Shown here: piece by piece, positions 15,548 through 19,714 of the stretch | Layout of the letters: every line of letters begins with the position of its first letter | Position numbering within the stretch: position 1 is the stretch's first letter | DNA from: TMED23 sp964639965 | GTDB lineage: Bacteria; Pseudomonadota; Alphaproteobacteria; Rhodospirillales; UBA2165 | Length of the DNA stretch: 19,714 nt | Reading direction: 5' to 3' | Assembly (NCBI GenBank): GCA_964639965.1 | Contig: CAZXGI010000045.1 | Coordinates: 1 to 19,714 of the forward strand | Position numbers and translations under genes: made by a program | The notes under the pieces: generated by a model | What the model was told of the DNA's origin: nothing | The model's database searches: none | Seen by the model: only the letters and a program-made list of their open reading frames with translations

Positions 15548-16948
15548 TTAGCCGACAACTATAAATTTGCCAACGTATTGCCCCCATAAAAAATGCAAAG
15601 GTAACTTCAGTAAGATCCCAATCACCATATATACTACGAGCATTTTTGTTACGTCTGAAATTTTCAGGTTTCCAAGAGCAACCGCAACAACAACCGGGGG
15701 CGCCTGATAAAAAAATGGAAATACTCCCCAAGCGGTTATAGAAGTCATAATTATACTTAGTTGTGACCACCCAGTTGCTTCAGCTAGCACAGATGCCATG
15801 GCTACCATTATTGGAGGCTGGGCTGGCATTGTCGTAAATAAACCAACAATCATACTTGTAATCGAAATAGATACATAATTTTGAAAATCAGCACCTTCTT
15901 GAAGGTTGAGTATACCTAAAATATTTTCCGCTAATAAAACCCCGAGCCCGATATGATTAGCCACGGCACCCAGACCAATCACCCCCGCCAAAAATAGAAC
16001 CGGGTTATAATTAATCTCACCACCAAGAACACTTGAAGACATCATACCAATACGGGGAAATAAACAAAGTATCGCAGCCCCGAGAGAAATCCATGCTGGA
16101 GAGATACCGTGAAAACCATCAGTTATCCAGAGCATTAATGCTATTACCAATATTATTAGTAAGCGCCTCTCCTCACCACTCCAAGGTTCACTTTTACGGT
16201 TTGGATCCTGATAATTTGGGACATCTTTAAATAATAAAGCAATAACTGCTGGGTATACTATTAAAGGAAAAGTTCCCATGACAGGAAAATTCAACAATAA
16301 ATATTCTGTAAAGGTTAGCTGGATGTTTAGAACACTGTCAGCGGCGCCATAGAGCGCCATATTGGGAACATTCGCAGGCAGTATATTAAATGCAGGCACC
16401 ATCGTACCCATTGAAGCCGCCAAAATTAAACCGGTCCGACCCTTTCCCGCACCCGAATTGTCATCACCAAATCCCAATTCCTTTGAGAGAGCTATCATTA
16501 TAGGTACTAGTACGGCCACGCGACCAGACGCAGACGGAATGATAAACGCAAGCAACATACCAATCCAGAAGACACCGTATATTATTGCCATATAGGTCTT
16601 GGGAAAATTTACTAATAAAGAACGCACAAGTCGAGTATCAAGCCCCGTTTGTTTTACCCCTAGGCCAAGAACTAAACCACCAAAGACCAACCATGTGGCG
16701 CCCGAATGGAACCCAGAAAAAACAATCTTTGGTGGGGCAATAGCTAACAAAACGGCTGCAAATAGGAAAATCAATGAACCAAAAGAGGACGGTAAAACTG
16801 CAGTCGACCAAAGTCCGATGGCCAATACAATTACTGCAGCCCCCTTCATTACTTGAGTATCAATTCCTACCGGGGGGGGTAAGAAAAATATTATTATACT
16901 TATTGCAATTATAGCTATAAACACAATTTTTGGGGAGTTTATTTTCAA
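15548..16948 (-). CDS. SLC13/DASS-family anion permease
   Basis: A 466-residue membrane protein with about eleven to twelve hydrophobic segments. It resembles the divalent anion:sodium symporter (SLC13) group within the ion transporter superfamily: an early GLWSTAVLP, GATWLVFGGLVLGLGVKQTGL, IPSASGRVAVLVPI (family SNT-like substrate/sodium loop) and a repeat-related motif TTMPAQPPIMVAMASVLAE in the second half. Members carry dicarboxylates, sulfate or similar anions; which one is unknown. The start is TTG 16948, with AAGG 6 bases upstream and no in-frame ATG before residue 34. The PPP at residues 24-26 is encoded by a C8 tract. It lies 73 bases after truA on the same strand, possibly under the def-fmt-truA promoter, and converges with the thioesterase gene. 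Confidence 0.85.
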   Translation of the reverse strand: MKINSPKIVFIAIIAISIIIFFLPPPVGIDTQVMKGAAVIVLAIGLWSTAVLPSSFGSLIFLFAAVLLAIAPPKIVFSGFHSGATWLVFGGLVLGLGVKQTGLDTRLVRSLLVNFPKTYMAIIYGVFWIGMLLAFIIPSASGRVAVLVPIMIALSKELGFGDDNSGAGKGRTGLILAASMGTMVPAFNILPANVPNMALYGAADSVLNIQLTFTEYLLLNFPVMGTFPLIVYPAVIALLFKDVPNYQDPNRKSEPWSGEERRLLIILVIALMLWITDGFHGISPAWISLGAAILCLFPRIGMMSSSVLGGEINYNPVLFLAGVIGLGAVANHIGLGVLLAENILGILNLQEGADFQNYVSISITSMIVGLFTTMPAQPPIMVAMASVLAEATGWSQLSIIMTSITAWGVFPFFYQAPPVVVAVALGNLKISDVTKMLVVYMVIGILLKLPLHFLWGQYVGKFIVVG

Positions 16949-17021
16949 TTTACACCTTCTAATCTGGTTGCAATAATTTAATTAAATATCTTTGATAAAA
17001 AATATTTGACCTGCCACAGAA

Positions 17022-17771
17022 TTAATAAGAAACATCAACAAAATATAAACCTTCTGCTGGCGCAGTTGGACCCCCACGACTCCGATCTGCAGCCTTAAAG
17101 GCCGTTTTAAAATCATTAATTGACCAGCGGCCCTCACCAACTAATTTTAACGAACCAGCAAAATTACGAACTTGATGATATAAAAAAGACTTAGCACGAA
17201 CATGTATTTGAACTTCCAGACCTCCAGGATATGGTATTTGATCAATACGTATCTCATCCAAAGTTTTTATTGGACTATCTGCTTGACATTCGGCAGCTCG
17301 AAAGGTTGAAAAATCATGTTTACCCAAAAGATCCAGAGAAGCCGATCCCATCTCATCGGTATTAAGATTTACAGGAACCCACCATACACGCCCACGATCA
17401 ATCGTAACTGGAGCCCGTCGACTGACAATGCGATAGAGATAAGAACGGCTTTTAGCCGAGAACCGGGCATGAAATTCTTGGTTAACGGCTTCAGCGGCCA
17501 ATACTGAAATAGAATCCTTTTTCAGATAATAATTTAATGCGTCTCTAACCGTATCACTATCAGTAGCTGTTTTTATATCAAAATGAGCTACCTGAGAAAT
17601 CGCATGAACTCCAGCATCTGTTCTACCTGATCCAAAAACTGTAACTGACTCCCCACAAAAATTCCTAACAGCCAACTCTAAAGCCTCTTGAATACCAAGA
17701 CCATTTATTTGCCGCTGCCAGCCAACAAAATCTGATCCGTCATATTCAACCGTCAGTTTATAACGTTGCAT
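17022..17771 (-). CDS. truA: tRNA pseudouridine synthase A (positions 38-40)
   Basis: TruA converts uridines 38, 39 and 40 in the anticodon arm of many tRNAs to pseudouridine. The 249-residue protein starts MQRYKLTVEYDGSDFVGWQRQ in agreement with the family, and has the catalytic Asp52 in GSGRTDAGVHA (47-57). Further family motifs are FHARFSAKSRSYLYRI, HDFSTFRAAECQ and FLYHQVRNFAGSL. I chose ATG 17771, which overlaps the fmt stop codon by one base (TGATG); a GTG three bases upstream is also in frame. This overlap shows translational coupling with fmt. Confidence 0.97.
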   Translation of the reverse strand: MQRYKLTVEYDGSDFVGWQRQINGLGIQEALELAVRNFCGESVTVFGSGRTDAGVHAISQVAHFDIKTATDSDTVRDALNYYLKKDSISVLAAEAVNQEFHARFSAKSRSYLYRIVSRRAPVTIDRGRVWWVPVNLNTDEMGSASLDLLGKHDFSTFRAAECQADSPIKTLDEIRIDQIPYPGGLEVQIHVRAKSFLYHQVRNFAGSLKLVGEGRWSINDFKTAFKAADRSRGGPTAPAEGLYFVDVSY

Positions 17772-18709
17772 CACCTTAAAACTGTACCGATTGGTAATTC
17801 AAATCCACGCAAGAATTCTACGGCCGACATTGGGCTTTTTCCGGCTCTTTGTACGATTTCTAATTGAATCCCAGCTACACCACAGGAAATAGTAAGTTTA
17901 TTATCCATTACAGTCCCTGGCACACCATCAACATTCTTTACTTGTGCCAATAATACTTTAATTCTTTCCCCACGGACCTCAAACCAACTTCCTGGCCAAG
18001 GCGTAAATGCTCGTATTAATCTATCAATTCTAACGGCAGATTGCTGCCAATCAATATACCCTTCCGATCGGTTTATTTTTTCTGCATAGGTTACACCGAT
18101 CTGAGGTTGATCCACAGGCCTAATTTTCTCATCTAATAAAGAATCCAGTGTTTCAATAATTAGCTTTGAACCTAGACTAGAAAGTTCATCATGGAGGCTA
18201 GCGCCAGTTGTTGTCGGTGTTATTGCAACCCGGTCTACCATTAATATCTTTCCTGTATCCAAACCCTCGTCCATTTGCATTATAGTCACACCACTCTCTC
18301 TATCGCCCGCTAAAATGGCACGCTGAATTGGCGCCGCACCGCGCCACCTCGGCAATAGAGACCCATGAATATTAAGACAGCCTAGTTTTGGAGCGACTAA
18401 AATGGCCTTAGGCAAAATCAACCCATAAGCAACCACAATAGCACAATCAAGATTAAAACTCGAAAAAATCAACTGTTGTTCTTCAGAAAGAAAATCTTCG
18501 GGCGCCTGCACCTCAACACCTATTTCTTCGGCCTTAAGATGAACAGGCGTCTTCTGCTCCCTTTGACCTCGACCTCTAGCACGAGATGGTTGAGTATAAA
18601 CACAAACAATTTCATGCCCAACAGAAACCAAGGCCTCAAGAATTGGGACAGCAAATTCCGGGGTACCCATGAATGCGATACGTAATTTATTTTGATTCTC
18701 AATTACCAT
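17771..18709 (-). CDS. fmt: Methionyl-tRNA formyltransferase
   Basis: Fmt formylates Met-tRNAfMet with 10-formyl-tetrahydrofolate, preparing initiator tRNA. The 312-residue protein has the family length. Visible features are RIAFMGTPEFAVPIL (10-24), the folate/catalytic segment LNIHGSLLPRWRGAAPIQRAIL (112-133) with Asn113 and His115, and DEGLDTGKIL (147-156) with Asp151, followed by the C-terminal tRNA-binding domain. The basic loop RARGRGQREQKTPVH (43-57) matches the loop that contacts the tRNA acceptor end. ATG 18709 is 11 bases after the def stop codon, and the gene overlaps truA at its end. Confidence 0.98.
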   Translation of the reverse strand: MVIENQNKLRIAFMGTPEFAVPILEALVSVGHEIVCVYTQPSRARGRGQREQKTPVHLKAEEIGVEVQAPEDFLSEEQQLIFSSFNLDCAIVVAYGLILPKAILVAPKLGCLNIHGSLLPRWRGAAPIQRAILAGDRESGVTIMQMDEGLDTGKILMVDRVAITPTTTGASLHDELSSLGSKLIIETLDSLLDEKIRPVDQPQIGVTYAEKINRSEGYIDWQQSAVRIDRLIRAFTPWPGSWFEVRGERIKVLLAQVKNVDGVPGTVMDNKLTISCGVAGIQLEIVQRAGKSPMSAVEFLRGFELPIGTVLR

Positions 18710-18720
18710 ATAGAAACTAC

Positions 18721-19230
18721 TTACAGCGCTGCTTTATATTTTTTTAACTTACGAATAATTAAATCGCGCCGAAGCTTTGAAATATGATCAACAAATAACT
18801 TACCATCCAGGTGGTCTATTTCGTGCTGGATACAAGTCGCCAAAATACCACTCGTTCTTAAATCCTGAGCAATCCCATTAGGATCAATATAGCTAAGATG
18901 GATCTCACTTGGCCGCTTTACCTCCGCATATTGCTCCGGTAAAGAGAGACAACCTTCCTCATAATCAACAAGCTGATCAGAATACCAATTCACTTCTGGA
19001 TTAATCATCTTGTAGGGTTGGTAACCGTTTTCGCCCTTGGAAACATCAACAACAATTATACGTTTTGTTACGCCAACCTGAGGAGCCGCCAAACCAATAC
19101 CGGGTGCATCATACATTGTCTCCAGCATATCATCCATCAACTGCTTGAGATCATCCGTTACCTCCAAAACATCCTCACATTTCAACTTCAAACGAGGGTC
19201 CGGGGCTACTATTATGGGTAAAAGTGCCAT
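18721..19230 (-). CDS. def: Peptide deformylase
   Basis: Def removes the N-formyl group from new proteins using a bound Fe(II). All three family motifs are present: GIGLAAPQ (44-51), EGCLS (92-96, metal ligand Cys94) and QHEIDH (135-140, ligands His136 and His140, catalytic Glu137). The 169-residue length is standard. Upstream bases on the coding strand contain AAGGAA, but about 15 bases from the ATG, so the ribosome site is weak. It heads the def-fmt-truA run, making the enzyme that undoes the reaction of its neighbour Fmt. It diverges from rmuC across 139 bases in which I see no convincing promoter on either strand. Confidence 0.98.
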   Translation of the reverse strand: MALLPIIVAPDPRLKLKCEDVLEVTDDLKQLMDDMLETMYDAPGIGLAAPQVGVTKRIIVVDVSKGENGYQPYKMINPEVNWYSDQLVDYEEGCLSLPEQYAEVKRPSEIHLSYIDPNGIAQDLRTSGILATCIQHEIDHLDGKLFVDHISKLRRDLIIRKLKKYKAAL

Positions 19231-19369
19231 ATTTCAGTAATATTTCCTTACCATCTGTGTAATAGATAAAATAACATGGATTCATTTAGCCAACTTGATT
19301 GCAATTTAGGCGTTCCTCAGGCTAGATTCAATTAGTAAAGTATAAAATATTTAGATGGCGCTATAATAA

Positions 19370-19714
19370 ATGGAAACAAATTTAATATTAATAGTTTTAG
19401 TAATCTTCTCGTTGATCACTATAATTATTTTGTTATTCCGTGGGGATAAAAATCGTTCCCTATTAAACCAGCAACTAGTCGAATTCTCTGAAATGTCACA
19501 GCGACTAGCCCAAGAACAAGCACAAAATTCCATAGCTGCTCAAGCTGAGCTCAAAGGCCGAATGGAACAAAGTCAAACCATTGTTAATGAGCGCTTCGAA
19601 GCACTTACAAAAAGACTCGGTGATGGTCTAGTTGAGCAGACGGAAAAAACGGGCGTTACTTTAAAACAACTGCACGAACGTTTAGCTGTTATTGATACGG
19701 CTCAAAAAAATATC
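19370..19714 (+). CDS. rmuC: RmuC family DNA recombination protein (5' part)
   Basis: The reading frame opens at ATG 19370 and runs to the window edge without a stop (115 codons seen). It begins with a membrane-anchor helix (residues 3-22, LILIVLVIFSLITIIILLF) followed by a highly charged, Gln/Glu-rich coiled coil with repeated heptads (LNQQLVEFSEMSQRLAQEQ and onward). This is the N-terminal design of RmuC, a membrane-anchored protein with a predicted nuclease-like domain that limits DNA inversions at short inverted repeats. That catalytic part lies beyond the window. The usual alphaproteobacterial neighbour of rmuC is def, as here. A TATAAT at 19362-19367 is too close to the ATG to serve as its -10 box. 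Confidence 0.82.
   Translation, partial: METNLILIVLVIFSLITIIILLFRGDKNRSLLNQQLVEFSEMSQRLAQEQAQNSIAAQAELKGRMEQSQTIVNERFEALTKRLGDGLVEQTEKTGVTLKQLHERLAVIDTAQKNI

Noticed and set aside
1..19714. CRISPR array, insertion sequence, prophage, toxin-antitoxin or defence island
   Set aside because: No regularly spaced repeats, transposase or integrase motifs, terminal inverted repeats or phage genes were seen; nearly every base belongs to a recognised core gene.

Overview
This window is a block of chromosomal housekeeping genes from an AT-rich bacterium (about 38-40% GC by eye, not computed). The order rpmH-rnpA-yidD-yidC-engB-argB-(HAD nucleotidase)-dapD-dapE, followed by truA-fmt-def and rmuC, is the arrangement I associate with Alphaproteobacteria, Rhodospirillales-like lineages in particular. 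Other features fit: the succinylase route to lysine, a YidC with a lysine where E. coli has its groove arginine, and TTG/GTG start codons on several core genes. My best guess is a free-living, probably uncultured AT-rich alphaproteobacterium. Species cannot be named from this sequence.

Layout. Positions 1-475 hold the tail of a short-chain dehydrogenase gene and a small orphan gene. A tRNA-Arg(ACG) gene with encoded CCA lies on the minus strand at 699-775 with its own promoter. An isolated lipoprotein gene with a degenerate OmpA-like C-terminus (1072-2271) has a good promoter and a strong terminator. An EamA-type transporter gene (2341-3258) converges on a minus-strand panB-panC pair, which makes pantoate and pantothenate for CoA. 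A lipoprotein-type gamma-glutamyltransferase gene (5211-7082) diverges from panB.

From a consensus-like promoter at 7155-7183 the plus strand carries rpmH, rnpA, yidD and yidC (ribosome, RNase P, membrane protein insertion), then engB, argB, a HAD pyrimidine 5'-nucleotidase gene, dapD and dapE. A Yip1-like membrane protein gene and a hotdog thioesterase gene follow dapE so closely that they look co-transcribed with it. This run meets an opposing minus-strand run, def-fmt-truA plus an SLC13/DASS permease gene, at about 15505-15547. The window ends in the first 115 codons of rmuC, which diverges from def.

Genes that work together: panB/panC for pantothenate; dapD/dapE for two succinyl-dependent lysine and diaminopimelate steps; def/fmt for N-formyl-methionine addition and removal; rnpA/truA for tRNA maturation; rpmH/yidD/yidC for making and inserting proteins.

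I found no insertion sequence, prophage, CRISPR array, toxin-antitoxin pair or recognisable defence system, and nothing I would call a new multi-gene system. The items most worth a second look are small. They are an OmpA-fold lipoprotein without the usual peptidoglycan-binding residues, repeated ATTGA/TAACA elements in front of dapD, a 26-bp palindrome spanning the engB stop codon upstream of argB, three C8 tracts in proline codons, and a thioesterase plus a Yip1-like protein attached to the lysine genes.
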